DNA of 64,000 bases, taken from assembly GCA_965216155.1 (NCBI GenBank), contig CBDCFD010000007.1, positions 1,302,001 to 1,366,000 of the forward strand, given 5' to 3'. Every line of letters begins with the position of its first letter. The stretch's first letter is position 1. The position numbers and the translations under genes are program-made. Positions 9,608 through 18,531 of this stretch are shown here, piece after piece. Under the pieces are notes generated by a model that was not told the origin of the DNA, made no database searches, and was given only the letters and a program-made list of their open reading frames with translations. This stretch comes from CATOSP01 sp965216155 (GTDB lineage: Bacteria > Chloroflexota > Dehalococcoidia > Lucifugimonadales > UBA3495).

Positions 9608-9832
9608 TTACCCGGAGCCTCCCCCCTTCCCGGCTTCCGCCTTTTCAAGGAAGGGGGCGAGGAGTTTCGCCGCGCCCAGCAACTCGAAGCCCACCACGTC
9701 GAAACCGTCCTCGTTTCCGAAATCGACGATCAGGCTCTCGCTCTCCTCAACGGTGGAGGAAGTTGCAATTTGGCGGCCAGTCCAAATTGTCAGAATATCT
9801 ACCTCGGGGTCATACCTGACTTTAAGGGTCAT
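9608..9832 (-). CDS. DUF2283 family small protein
   Basis: A 74-residue protein starting MTLKVRYDPEVDILTIW with a central EESESLIVDFGNEDG segment, the characteristic DUF2283 pattern. Its start overlaps the end of the DUF4258 gene by 11 bp, so the two are translationally coupled. DUF4258/DUF2283 neighbours are common and have been proposed as toxin-antitoxin-like pairs; that role is inferred from family context. The low-complexity tail GKGGGSG ends near the converging ThDP relic. Confidence 0.8.
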   Translation of the reverse strand: MTLKVRYDPEVDILTIWTGRQIATSSTVEESESLIVDFGNEDGFDVVGFELLGAAKLLAPFLEKAEAGKGGGSG

Positions 9833-10127
9833 CTCTCACCTCGTCGAAAAAGCCTCTTTGTTGATGGTATCGTCTTGTGGCAGCAGTGTCGAAATGCGCC
9901 GTGAAAACTTCTCGATCATCCGCCGACACTGCTACCTTTAGCAAGTACCTGCGGCCCTGAATGAACGCATAGTAGTTCATGGAGCCGTGGAGTTCATCCC
10001 ACTTTCTTGCGACCCAGTTTGTGAGAACATCGGATACCCATTCTTCCCCGATCCCCCGTTCCATCATCCTCTGACTAGTGTGGCTTGTAAGGACCCTTCT
10101 TCTACCATAGGCATAGGGCAAAACCAT
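9822..10127 (-). CDS. DUF4258 family small protein, possible toxin partner
   Basis: A 101-residue basic protein with TSHTSQRMMERGIGEEWV near the N-terminus and RRYLLKVAVSADDREVFTAH later, which fits the DUF4258 core. Members have been compared to small RNA-acting toxins, and the DUF2283 gene immediately downstream would be the antitoxin. I see no strong ribosome site before the ATG, and none of this is tested. It converges on the interrupted ThDP gene. Confidence 0.75.
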   Translation of the reverse strand: MVLPYAYGRRRVLTSHTSQRMMERGIGEEWVSDVLTNWVARKWDELHGSMNYYAFIQGRRYLLKVAVSADDREVFTAHFDTAATRRYHQQRGFFDEVRDDP

Positions 10128-10138
10128 GAAACACGGGA

Positions 10139-11089
10139 TTACGTATCCGGGTGCGTGGAGATAAAGCGGCCCGCCCTGTCCGGGTCGATATGCGGCGCCC
10201 GCACCTCGACGTTGGACTGCTCCTCCTGAAGCACCACGGTGATGCTGCTGTCTTTGTCGCCCCAGCCCCGGTTCATGGCTTGCAAGGCAATCTGTTCCGC
10301 CAGTGTTGTCATGGGCATGGGTACGTCGTACTCCCGGGCCAGTTCCGTCGCCAATGAAATGTCCTTGTAGGCCAGGTTGAGCGCAAAGCTGGCGGGTTCG
10401 TACTCACCCCGGAACATACTGCGGACGAGCCCCTCGTGTAGGACCCTCATACGGCCAAGGGAACCACGGCGCATACACTCCCAGACGGCCTCCGGCTCCA
10501 CCCCAGCCTTGACCCCCAGGGTCAGCCCCTCTGCGATGGCCTGGCGTACGCTATGGCCGATCATGTTGTGGACCAGCTTGCAGATGGAACCAGCGCCAAT
10601 CCCCCCGGCATAGAACACCTTGTCGCCGAAGGAATCCAGGATCGGCTTTATACTCTCGTAGACCTCCCGGTCACCCCCGACCATGACGGCCAGGTTGCCG
10701 CTGGCCGCGCCAGACTTGCCGCCGCTCACCGGAGCGTCCAACACGTGTGCGCCCTTCTGGCGGAAGATTGGCTCCAGTTCCCGGATCAACGTGGGACGGC
10801 TGGACGACAAGTCAACGTAGATGCTGCCGGGCCGAATCCCCTCCAACACTCCCCCGGGTCCGGTCACCACTGCCTCCACCTCTTTCGGACCCGGCAGTGA
10901 CGTAAAGGTTACGTCGCTCAAGCTCGCAACCTCCGAGGGGGAATTGGCCAGGCTCGCGCCGCCCTCCAGCAGGGGCCTGGTCACCTCCTCGCGCAGGTCG
11001 TACACAACCATAGGATAGCCCGCTTTCTGGATGTTGAGGGACATTCCGCCCCCCATGTTGCCAAGTCCGATGAACCCTACTCTTTCCAT
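10139..11089 (-). CDS. 3-hydroxyisobutyrate dehydrogenase-like NAD(P)-dependent oxidoreductase
   Basis: A 316-residue beta-hydroxyacid dehydrogenase. The N-terminal Rossmann motif is VGFIGLGNMGGGMSLN, followed by the family signature DAPVSGGKSGAASG and the catalytic lysine in GSICKLVHNMIGHS. AAAGGAGG sits just upstream of this ATG, so I reject a start 20 codons earlier. Enzymes of this group oxidise 3-hydroxyisobutyrate, tartronate semialdehyde-type or imine substrates. The nearest upstream gene is divergent, so it is probably transcribed alone. Confidence 0.92.
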   Translation of the reverse strand: MERVGFIGLGNMGGGMSLNIQKAGYPMVVYDLREEVTRPLLEGGASLANSPSEVASLSDVTFTSLPGPKEVEAVVTGPGGVLEGIRPGSIYVDLSSSRPTLIRELEPIFRQKGAHVLDAPVSGGKSGAASGNLAVMVGGDREVYESIKPILDSFGDKVFYAGGIGAGSICKLVHNMIGHSVRQAIAEGLTLGVKAGVEPEAVWECMRRGSLGRMRVLHEGLVRSMFRGEYEPASFALNLAYKDISLATELAREYDVPMPMTTLAEQIALQAMNRGWGDKDSSITVVLQEEQSNVEVRAPHIDPDRAGRFISTHPDT

Positions 11090-11324
11090 CGTTCCTCCTT
11101 TATAAGCGCAATTGACCGGCCGGGCCGAGCGCGATTGAAGCGGGCGCAACGTGCCCCGCGTTTCCTGGGCGGATTATAAGGCTTCGTCATGGGCAACTCC
11201 ATCCGCTCAGCCCGGCTCTGGCGCCCTGCGGGAGTAGCTCGCCCATCACCGCTCGATTACCATGTAACCGCTCTCCGTGACCCCTGTAACAGCAAGCCGA
11301 ATCAGACCGGGAGGAACGCGCGTA

Positions 11325-12119
11325 GTGTCCATATATGACCGAATCGGCCAGGGATACGATGCCACCCGCCGCGCCGACCCCTACATAGCCGGACGTCTCG
11401 CCCACCATCTCTCAATGCAAGAGAGTCCGGTTGGGCTGTGGAAATACCTGGACGTCGGCTGCGGCACGGGGAACTACACCAGTGCCCTGGCCGCCAGGGG
11501 ATGCGTATGGCACGGTCTCGACTTATCTCCCAGAATGATCGGCAGAGCGCGCCCGAAGAGCCAAACAATCCACTGGATCTTGGCCGGGGCTGAACACCTT
11601 CCATTTCCGGGCCGAGTATTCTCTGGAGCCGTCTGCACCCTCGCCCTGCATCACTTCGCAAATCTTGACCCCATCTTTCAAGAGGTCTACCGCGTGCTCG
11701 ACAGGGGAAAGTTCGTCATCTTCACGGCTGACGCCGGCCAGATGCGGTGGTATTGGTTAAACGAGTATTTCCCCGAGTCCATGACGAGGTCTATAGACCA
11801 GATGCCCGCCATAGAAAACGTGGAGGCAAGCCTGCACCGGGCGGGCTTTTCCACCATCAAGACAGAGGCCTACGACGTTAGGCCGGACCTGGAGGATCTG
11901 TTTCTATACAGTGGCAAGCACCGGCCGCAACTGTATCTCGACGATGGATTCCGCAGGGGCATATCGACTTTCTCCAGCCTGGCAAGTCCCGGCGAAGTTG
12001 CCGAGGGCTGCCAACGGCTGGCCCAAGACATTCAGTCGGGACGGATTGCAGAGGTGGTCGAACGGTACCGCAGCAACTCGGGAGACTACCTGTTTGTCGT
12101 TGCCGCCAAGGGCGCTTGA
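11325..12119 (+). CDS. Class I SAM-dependent methyltransferase
   Basis: A 264-residue protein with the SAM-binding glycine loop YLDVGCGTGNYTSALAARG, the acidic end of strand two in HGLDLSPRMI, and the post-I motif AEHLPFPGRVFSGAVCTLAL followed by LHHF, all typical of Methyltransf_11 proteins such as UbiE-like enzymes. The start is GTG at 11325 because GGGAGG precedes it by ten bases and no better ATG has a ribosome site. It is isolated between divergent and convergent neighbours, so the substrate cannot be inferred. Confidence 0.88.
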   Translation: MSIYDRIGQGYDATRRADPYIAGRLAHHLSMQESPVGLWKYLDVGCGTGNYTSALAARGCVWHGLDLSPRMIGRARPKSQTIHWILAGAEHLPFPGRVFSGAVCTLALHHFANLDPIFQEVYRVLDRGKFVIFTADAGQMRWYWLNEYFPESMTRSIDQMPAIENVEASLHRAGFSTIKTEAYDVRPDLEDLFLYSGKHRPQLYLDDGFRRGISTFSSLASPGEVAEGCQRLAQDIQSGRIAEVVERYRSNSGDYLFVVAAKGA

Positions 12120-12184
12120 GGACCATGCGGTTACGGGATCGGAAACACCATGAGCGGTATTTCCGTCACAGGGCCAACGGTAGT

Positions 12185-12765
12185 TCAGCCAGGTTCGGGG
12201 CTTAGCCTCAAATAACGGCCTGTAGTTAAGCTGATCAAAATGAACAAAGGAGGTATGAACGGCGCCAGCACTTGATACATGGCTGTCAACACGGCAACGT
12301 CGGAGGGCGAGAAAATGACTTGCCGCCAACCCCAGACTATTCCCAGGGCAAGCACAACCGATAGATCAAAGGGCAGGCGCGCCCAAATCCGCTCCTGGAG
12401 CATCGGCGCTAGGGTCCGGGCCCTGGAACCCTGGGTAACGTCCCCTCGACGTGAGAGCATCCGAATAAGGTTGACCCAGACACATATTGCCACGGCGGCC
12501 ACGACTAGGATAAGGAGAAACAGACTCCAGGGGGCGCGCAAGAACGAGTAACCGTTGCCTGGACACAATTCGGATATGAGCCCCTGTCGTAGGGTGAAAA
12601 GCCGCTGTCGTAGGTTTCCCCGTGGAGGATTAATGCGATGATCGCCGGTGGGTCTTTAAAGAGCAACATAGCAATGACCCAGTCAATGGCAGCGCTCACC
12701 GCCATCACCAATAGGAAGGTACCGAGCCGGCGATTAGTGAAGATCCTCGTGCGCAAGGGCCTCAC
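12185..12765 (-). pseudogene. Small multipass membrane protein, probably frameshifted
   Basis: Two overlapping reading frames together look like one protein of about 190 residues. The first (12505-12765) starts MRPLRTRIFTNRRLGTFLL with one membrane segment (FLLVMAVSAAIDWVIAMLLF) and then loses hydrophobic character. The second (12185-about 12585) supplies three more segments, including LFLLILVVAAVAICVWV and the end YQVLAPFIPPLFILISL. The join works if one G is missing from the GACAGGGGCTC run near 12585, giving DRGLISELC. As separate genes the second would have only a TTG without a ribosome site. No recognised family. Confidence 0.5.
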
Positions 12766-12862
12766 CTTTGAAGGTCTTCGGTTGCCAGGGAAATTGAGGA
12801 AGTGATGCCCGGGTTTCGTAACCAGCGCGTGGGGACTGACCGGTACAGCGCAGGCGAAGAGG

Positions 12863-14944
12863 TTATTCCTGCTGCCCGGACGGAGGGGTGCCCGCGCCCC
12901 GGGCCAAAGCGTCCAACTGGACGGCCACCTGGGAGCGGTAGGGCCTTACGCGGTTGGGGTGTCCCGGCAGTCCCAATCCCACCAGGAACATGACGCTCTT
13001 GCCCTGGGCGTGTGGAGAGAAGAACTCGGCGACCTCGTCATCGAAGAAGGTCATGCCCGTGGCCCCCAACCCCAGGGAGTGGGCGCATAGATACATGTTC
13101 CCGCCCATGACTCCGGCCTCCAGTTGGGCTGCCCGGTACCCCCGGTTGCCCATGCGCCGGAAGGCGTCTTCAAGGTCGGCCATGAAGAAACCCACCGCGC
13201 TGGAGTCGCCGCCCAGGGCCTGCTCGAAACAGAGATGGGCCGCGTGCTCCCGAAAGCTTCCGCTCCGGAGCGGTGTCAATTCTTGGTTCTCGACGGAGAA
13301 AAAATACGCTCCCGGTTCCAGGGATTCTACGGCGTTTACGATGAGGTAAAGGTCGTTCAGGCTACCCCGGTCCTGGAAATCCCAGCGCGCGGGCTGGGTG
13401 GCCGCAGAAAGGACCGAGTGGAACTGTGCCAGGGAGACCGGCTCGCGGGCAAAACGGCGGGTGGACGCCCGGTCGTTGATGACCGGGCCAAGGGGAGAGT
13501 CGGAATAGCCAGTTGAGGAGAGAGCGGAGACAGGAGTTCCCGCTCCCGGCTCGTGCCGTCTCTCCTGACCTAATGGGGGGGAAAAGGCTGTGGACCTCCA
13601 GGCGGCCACTTCCTCCGGCGTCTGCAAGGCGGCATCGGCGTGGGCGCGGGTCACTTCGTCATATTCGATCCGGGACACGGCCAGGTTATATGGGGGCGTT
13701 ATGTCAACCAGCGATCCCGGACTGGCGGGGGCCGGAGCGCCTGGGGTCTGCGATCCGAGGGTAACGATACACAGGCCGGCCTCGTCCTGTGGGTCGATCC
13801 CCAATAACCTATCGACGTCCGCGTCTACGAAGCCCACGGATACTCTTGAAGGCAGGCCCAGAGACCGGGACACGGCCAGGAGGTTGGACAAGATTGTGCC
13901 GCAGTCCCAGAAGCAGTAGCGGTACCCTCGCGCTCTGTATTTCCAGGCGCTGCGCCATAGGTTGGCGGTGCATACAAAGCTGACGGGGGACGCGGCGACC
14001 TCCGGGTCGTTCCCCGTCAAGCGCGCCAACTCCCGGCGAAAGTCCCCCTTCCGAAGCTGACCGAGAGAGAAGTCAGCGGCTGAGAAGTGGTAGACCCCGG
14101 CCTCCAACTCCTCGATGTCCTCACACACCACGTATATGTCGATGGGGTATAGGGCACCGGCAGACGCGGCGGCGCGGTAATGGACCTCTCCAACCGACGG
14201 CAAAAACGCCTTGCGGACGAGCCCAGCGGAATAGAAGAGAAGTTGGGCCATTGCTTTAAGACCAGGGGTAGATGCGGCGGCAGGCGTACCAATCCCCCCG
14301 GCCGCCTCCAGGGCAGGCATCTCCGGCGATGGGAACTCGGAGGGCAGGGGGAACTTTGGGATGTCCTGGTAGGTCTTGTAAAGGGGCGGCTTGGTGCGCA
14401 GGTTTATGTAAGTTAGCTTGGTAGCTTCGTGGTAGTCCCTGGCGGCTTGAGAACGTGGAGATTGATGGGTGAGAAGTCCACCGAGAGACGTTACCTCGTC
14501 CCACTCGTCCTTGGTCACCGGCTGAATTGAGAGCCGCATTCCGCGGCGGACGAGAAACATGTCCTGCAGGCGTGGGTTCTGCTTGATCTCCGCCAGTGTT
14601 ACCGGGCGCACGAACTCCTTATCCGCTTTTATGTCCACCATAAGCCAGGCCGGGTTATCCGGATTGCTCTTGGCGTCATAGTGCTTCTCCGTAGGGTCGA
14701 AGGCCGTAGCATCCGGGTAGGCCCCGCTCACGATAGTGGCTGTGCCAACCACCGCCAGGGGCTTGGCGGTGCTGTGATAGAAGAGCACGCCGTCGCCCAC
14801 CTGCATGTCGTCGCGCATGAAGTTGCGTACCTGGTAGTTGCGAACGCCGTCCCACTCTGCGGTGCGGTCCTCTTCGTTTTGCAGGTCGGTGAAGGAGTAG
14901 GCCGTGGGTTCAGACTTAAACAGCCAATAGCGCCGCTCTGCCAT
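12863..14944 (-). CDS. EVE domain fused to tandem SagB-type nitroreductase domains
   Basis: A single 693-residue frame. Residues 1-150 form an EVE domain: RRYWLFKSEPTAYSFTDL, EWDGVRNYQVRNFMRDDM, VGDGVLFYHS and PAWLMVDIKADKEFVRPVTL match stand-alone EVE proteins (PUA-like readers of modified bases). From about residue 168 (DYHEATKLTYINLRTKPP) a SagB/ThcOx-type FMN oxidoreductase begins, with AAASAGALYPIDIYVV and YRYCFWDCGTILSNLL. A second nitroreductase domain follows from about 480 (NDRASTRRFAREPVSLAQF) to MGNRGYRAAQLEAGVMGG. Tandem nitroreductase domains are known in SagB relatives; the EVE fusion is unusual. AGAGGAGG precedes the ATG. The gene follows the acyl-CoA ligase after a repeat-filled 99-bp gap. 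No azoline-peptide precursor or cyclodehydratase is nearby. Confidence 0.88.
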   Translation of the reverse strand: MAERRYWLFKSEPTAYSFTDLQNEEDRTAEWDGVRNYQVRNFMRDDMQVGDGVLFYHSTAKPLAVVGTATIVSGAYPDATAFDPTEKHYDAKSNPDNPAWLMVDIKADKEFVRPVTLAEIKQNPRLQDMFLVRRGMRLSIQPVTKDEWDEVTSLGGLLTHQSPRSQAARDYHEATKLTYINLRTKPPLYKTYQDIPKFPLPSEFPSPEMPALEAAGGIGTPAAASTPGLKAMAQLLFYSAGLVRKAFLPSVGEVHYRAAASAGALYPIDIYVVCEDIEELEAGVYHFSAADFSLGQLRKGDFRRELARLTGNDPEVAASPVSFVCTANLWRSAWKYRARGYRYCFWDCGTILSNLLAVSRSLGLPSRVSVGFVDADVDRLLGIDPQDEAGLCIVTLGSQTPGAPAPASPGSLVDITPPYNLAVSRIEYDEVTRAHADAALQTPEEVAAWRSTAFSPPLGQERRHEPGAGTPVSALSSTGYSDSPLGPVINDRASTRRFAREPVSLAQFHSVLSAATQPARWDFQDRGSLNDLYLIVNAVESLEPGAYFFSVENQELTPLRSGSFREHAAHLCFEQALGGDSSAVGFFMADLEDAFRRMGNRGYRAAQLEAGVMGGNMYLCAHSLGLGATGMTFFDDEVAEFFSPHAQGKSVMFLVGLGLPGHPNRVRPYRSQVAVQLDALARGAGTPPSGQQE

Positions 14945-14956
14945 CGCTGCCTCCTC

Positions 14957-15044
14957 TGTGAGTGGTTAGTGGTCAGTGGTCAGTGGTTAGTGGTCAGTGG
15001 CCGCCGGCTACTGTCCACTGGCTACTATCCACTGTCTGCTGGTT
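14957..15044. repeat. GTGGTCA 7-mer array with GGCTACT-TCCACT modules, copy B
   Basis: Six degenerate copies of a 7-bp unit (GTGGTTA/GTGGTCA) are followed by two 14-bp units of the form GGCTACT[G/A]TCCACT. The array exactly fills the gap between the acyl-CoA ligase stop and the EVE-fusion ribosome site. Copy A is at 5043-5086. Confidence 0.7.
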
Positions 15045-16672
15045 CACCGAATCCGGATGCCGGCGGCCTCCCGGTCGAAGCAGCCTTCTATGAGGTCGTC
15101 GCGTTCCTGGCGCAGGAGGTCCTTGCGGACGCGGAGACTGGGAGTCCTGGGCAACTCTGACCGCATCTCCAGGTACCTGGGGACCTTGAAGTAGGCCAAG
15201 TGTTCGGCGCACCAATAGAGGACTTCCTCGGGTTTGAGGTTTGAGCCGGGTGTCAACGCAACGTAGGCCTTGACCTCGTCCTCGCCCAACTCGGATGGGA
15301 CGGCCAATACGGCGCAGTCCAGGACTTCCGCGTGACGCTTGATGACATCCTCCACTTCCTGGGAGGAGATGTTCTCGCCCCGGCGGCGGATGATGTCCTT
15401 TTTCCGGTCCACGAAGTAGAGGAAGCCATCTTCGTCCAGCCATCCCAGGTCGCCGGTGTACAACCAGCCGTCGCGCAGTGTCTGCCGGGTCTGTTCCTCG
15501 TTGTTCCAGTAACCGGGTGTCACGGCGGGGTTGGCAACCGTGATTTCGCCCACGGTATTGACGCCCATGGCTTCGCCGGTCTCGGGGTCCGATATGCGAA
15601 CCTGGTTCAAGAAGCGGGAGTCGGGGTGGAGGCGGGCCTGCCCGGAGGAGCCGGAACGCCGGTCCTGGCCGATCTTTTCAATCGTACCGTAGCAAGTCTC
15701 GGTCATGCCGAAACCAACGATAATATCGGTCCCAAACCGTTCCTGAAACTCGGCCAGAAACTCGGGAGAGAAGGCAGGTGAGCCGTAGAACAACCGGACA
15801 CGGTTGTCCCGGTCTGTGGGGGACTCTGGGTTTTTGGCCAACACGGGCATCATCATGCCGATGAAATTGACCACCGTAGCGTCAGCCGTTCTGACCTGGT
15901 CCCAAAACCGGGAAGCGCTGAAACGGTCTACCACCACCAGCGTGGCGCCTGCCGCCAGGGCGCCCATGGTTGAATAGTATTGGACGTTGGCGTGGAAGTA
16001 GGGCAGGCAGGTGAAGAACCGGTCTTCGGGACTGGCCTGGGTCCAGTTGGCGAAGCCCTGTCCGGCGGCCACGTACATCTTGTGGGTAACCATGACCCCC
16101 TTGGGGTTGCCGGTGGTGCCCGAAGTGTAGACCAGCATGGAAACGTCGGACGGGGAGACCTTGGGTGTGCTCTGGAGAGGCGGCGCGGCGGCGAGAGCAT
16201 CCGAGAACCTGGCCCACCCTTCGGGCGCGTCCCCATCTCCCACTAATAGCCTGTGCCGGATGCCGGGCGCAAGGTCCGCGGCTTGTCCGCCGATGTCCGC
16301 CAAGCTCGAATCCACCACCACCGCGCAGGCCCCGGCGTCGTTGAGGATATATGCCGTCTCGTCGCGTTTGTAGGCGGTGTTGATGGGGACTCCGATAGCC
16401 CCTATCGAGGATAGTCCAAACCAACAGAACAGGTATTCCAGGCAGTTGGGCATGAACAAGCAGACCCGGTCCCCGTGGCTTACGCCGAGGCCCTGGAACA
16501 GGGATGCGGTGGACTTTACCGACTCCTCGAACTCCCCGTAGGTGAGCTTCTGCCCGTGTATCTCGACGAACACTTTTCCGGGGTCTCGTTGGACGACGCC
16601 CCGGAGAAACTCGGCCAAGTCCATCTCCCACATGGGCTGTTGGGGGTCGTCTGTTCCTGTAATTTCACTCAT
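15044..16672 (-). CDS. AMP-dependent acyl-CoA synthetase/ligase
   Basis: ANL-superfamily enzyme, 542 residues, that activates a carboxylic acid as acyl-AMP and then acyl-CoA. The P-loop-like motif is LVYTSGTTGNPKGVMVTH, A5 is GFGMTETCYG, A7 is LYTGDLGWLDEDGFLYFVDR with KKDIIRRRGENIS after it, and the C-terminal catalytic lysine is in TPSLRVRKDLLRQ. I start at MSEITGTDD (GGAG about ten bases upstream) rather than 18 codons earlier. The DUF35 protein and thiolase diverge from it just upstream, so a fatty or aromatic acid CoA route is likely. The specific acid cannot be told. Confidence 0.92.
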   Translation of the reverse strand: MSEITGTDDPQQPMWEMDLAEFLRGVVQRDPGKVFVEIHGQKLTYGEFEESVKSTASLFQGLGVSHGDRVCLFMPNCLEYLFCWFGLSSIGAIGVPINTAYKRDETAYILNDAGACAVVVDSSLADIGGQAADLAPGIRHRLLVGDGDAPEGWARFSDALAAAPPLQSTPKVSPSDVSMLVYTSGTTGNPKGVMVTHKMYVAAGQGFANWTQASPEDRFFTCLPYFHANVQYYSTMGALAAGATLVVVDRFSASRFWDQVRTADATVVNFIGMMMPVLAKNPESPTDRDNRVRLFYGSPAFSPEFLAEFQERFGTDIIVGFGMTETCYGTIEKIGQDRRSGSSGQARLHPDSRFLNQVRISDPETGEAMGVNTVGEITVANPAVTPGYWNNEEQTRQTLRDGWLYTGDLGWLDEDGFLYFVDRKKDIIRRRGENISSQEVEDVIKRHAEVLDCAVLAVPSELGEDEVKAYVALTPGSNLKPEEVLYWCAEHLAYFKVPRYLEMRSELPRTPSLRVRKDLLRQERDDLIEGCFDREAAGIRIR

Positions 16673-16925
16673 GTCGCAAACCACTCCAGCGAACCCAAAC
16701 CTACCATGTACCCAGCCCGTGGTCAACGGCTGTATGCATTCCGTTCCAAGGCCATTTTCAAGTCAATTCCGCCTCGTCTTACGGGCGTGATTGAAAGTGT
16801 CTGGCCAATTCCGCCAAGCACGCTAACAGTCGTAGCTATTTTCCGTGCAAGCTCCCGTCCGGGTTGACACTCCCAGACGCCAATATTAAGCTGAAAACCC
16901 GCTGAAGAGAGGTCCCGTACCGGCC

Positions 16926-17336
16926 ATGCCAGAATCAGTAGACCCACAACGATTGCGATTAACCGGCGAAGCGTCGGCACATGGAGTGTTGCTGGGCTTC
17001 CGCTGCCTCGACTGCGGAGTCACGGTGTTCGGGCCGTGCGCCTTCTGCCAGAGCTGCACGTCGGACCAATTGGAGCCGGTGGAGCTCAGCAGCACGGGCG
17101 TGTTGTATAGCTTCACCGTTGTGCGTGTACCTCCCGCCGGTTGGCCCGGACCGGTGCCCTACGTGCTGGGACAGGTGGAACTACCGGACGGACCCCAGGT
17201 CCTCGCCGAAGTGATCGAATGCGATCACGACCAGATCAACATCGGTATGCCGGTGGAACTCACCCTACAGTTGGTCCCGTCCGAGAGCGGCGGACAGGAC
17301 AAGTTCGTATACAAATGGCGTCCCGCCCGGATCTGA
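16926..17336 (+). CDS. DUF35 Zn-ribbon/OB-fold protein, probable thiolase partner
   Basis: A 136-residue protein with an N-terminal rubredoxin-like zinc ribbon (CLDC and GPCAFCQSC) followed by an OB fold (GVLYSFTVVRVPPAGWPGPV, PYVLGQVELPDGPQVLAEV). DUF35 proteins form complexes with HMG-CoA synthase or SCP-x-type thiolases and channel acyl-CoA; in steroid aldolases the DUF35 subunit is required. The SCP-x-like thiolase follows after 33 bp, so the two are almost certainly a complex or at least cotranscribed. It is divergent from the acyl-CoA ligase across a 250-bp gap. Confidence 0.9.
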   Translation: MPESVDPQRLRLTGEASAHGVLLGFRCLDCGVTVFGPCAFCQSCTSDQLEPVELSSTGVLYSFTVVRVPPAGWPGPVPYVLGQVELPDGPQVLAEVIECDHDQINIGMPVELTLQLVPSESGGQDKFVYKWRPARI

Positions 17337-17369
17337 CAGCAATGGAACAAACGAGTAGAGGTTAGACCC

Positions 17370-18524
17370 TTGGACCGGTTACGCACTGGACGCGAAGTCG
17401 TTGTCGCGGGCGTGGGCCTGCATCCCTTCGGAAGATTTCCCGAGAAAGACCTGGCCACTTTGGCCGTCGATGCCGTCGTGCCCGCCCTGAATGACGCCGG
17501 GGTCCGCTGGAAGGACATACCCATCGCCTATTTCGGCCATGTCTACTACCATGGGATGTCAGTCGGCGAGACGGCCCTGGGGAAGCTGGGGCTAACCGGG
17601 GTCCCAATCATCAACGTCGAGAACGCCTGCTCCAGCGGCTCGACCGCCTTCTGGCAAGCCTATTGGGGCATTTCGTCGGGCCTATACGACCTAGCCCTCG
17701 CCTTTGGAGCGGAGAAAGTGCCGCGCGGCCCGGTCACCGTCACCGCGGAGGATAGCCCCGACAGGTACATCGGCGGCGATCACATGATGGCCGGATACGC
17801 ACTTCGTATGCGCCGCTACATGGAGGACACAGGCGCGTCCGCGTCGTCCCTGGCCCAGGTGGCGGTCAAGGCCAGGCAGAACGCATCCCTTAACCCCTTC
17901 GCCCACCGGAACACGGCTTACACCCTTGAGGAGGTGTTGGAGTCCAGGCTAATCGCCGACCCATTGACCCTTTATCAGTGCTGCCCCACCAGCGAGGGGG
18001 CCGCGGCGGCGGTCTTGTGCGCCAGAGACTCGCTGGGAAGATACGGGATCGACGAGCCCAGGGCGGTGACCGTGGCCTCCGCTACTCTCAGTTCAGGCAG
18101 CTACAACGGCCGTGGCAGTGACCACTCGGCCTTCAGCCCATACCGCACCGAGCCCGGTGCGCTGCAAGCCTACGAGATGGCCGGTTTGGGACCCGAGGAC
18201 GTGGACCTGGTGCAGGTGCATGACGCCGCGACCATCGGGGAACTTCAGCAACTGGAGTCCCTTCACCTCGTGCCCTTCGGAGAAGCCTGGAAGGCCACGG
18301 AGGATGGACGCACGGCCCTGACCGGAGACATTCCCACCAACACCGACGGGGGCTTGCTGGCCATGGGTCACCCTTTCGGCGCGACAGGGGTCCGGATGGT
18401 GCATGAAACGGCGACCCAACTCAGGGGAGAGGCCGGGCCCAGGCAGGTGAAGGGGGCGAGAGTCGGCTTGGCCCAATGTTCAGGCGCCGGTGACGTCACC
18501 ACCGTGATCATCCTGTCGAAGTAG
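17370..18524 (+). CDS. SCP-x-like thiolase / lipid-transfer thiolase
   Basis: Thiolase-fold protein of 384 residues starting at TTG. The nucleophilic cysteine is in NVENACSSGSTAF, the basic His is in LLAMGHPFGATGVRM, and the C-terminal second cysteine is in AQCSGAGDVTT, where classic thiolases have CxG. VQVHDAATIGELQQLE replaces the HDAF-type segment. This is the SCP-x/Ltp2-like branch, which works with DUF35 proteins as a thiolase or side-chain aldolase. The DUF35 gene precedes it, and a 93-residue unknown starts 7 bp after its stop, suggesting a three-gene operon. Confidence 0.9.
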   Translation: MDRLRTGREVVVAGVGLHPFGRFPEKDLATLAVDAVVPALNDAGVRWKDIPIAYFGHVYYHGMSVGETALGKLGLTGVPIINVENACSSGSTAFWQAYWGISSGLYDLALAFGAEKVPRGPVTVTAEDSPDRYIGGDHMMAGYALRMRRYMEDTGASASSLAQVAVKARQNASLNPFAHRNTAYTLEEVLESRLIADPLTLYQCCPTSEGAAAAVLCARDSLGRYGIDEPRAVTVASATLSSGSYNGRGSDHSAFSPYRTEPGALQAYEMAGLGPEDVDLVQVHDAATIGELQQLESLHLVPFGEAWKATEDGRTALTGDIPTNTDGGLLAMGHPFGATGVRMVHETATQLRGEAGPRQVKGARVGLAQCSGAGDVTTVIILSK

Positions 18525-18531
18525 TCGGGAC

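Noticed and set aside
9822..9832. Overlap of DUF2283 and DUF4258 as a frameshifted single gene
   Set aside because: Each has its own start and complete family pattern; an 11-bp overlap is normal coupling.
14957..15044. CRISPR or short tandem array acting as an origin
   Set aside because: 7-bp degenerate units without spacers, no DnaA boxes and no dnaA/repA nearby.
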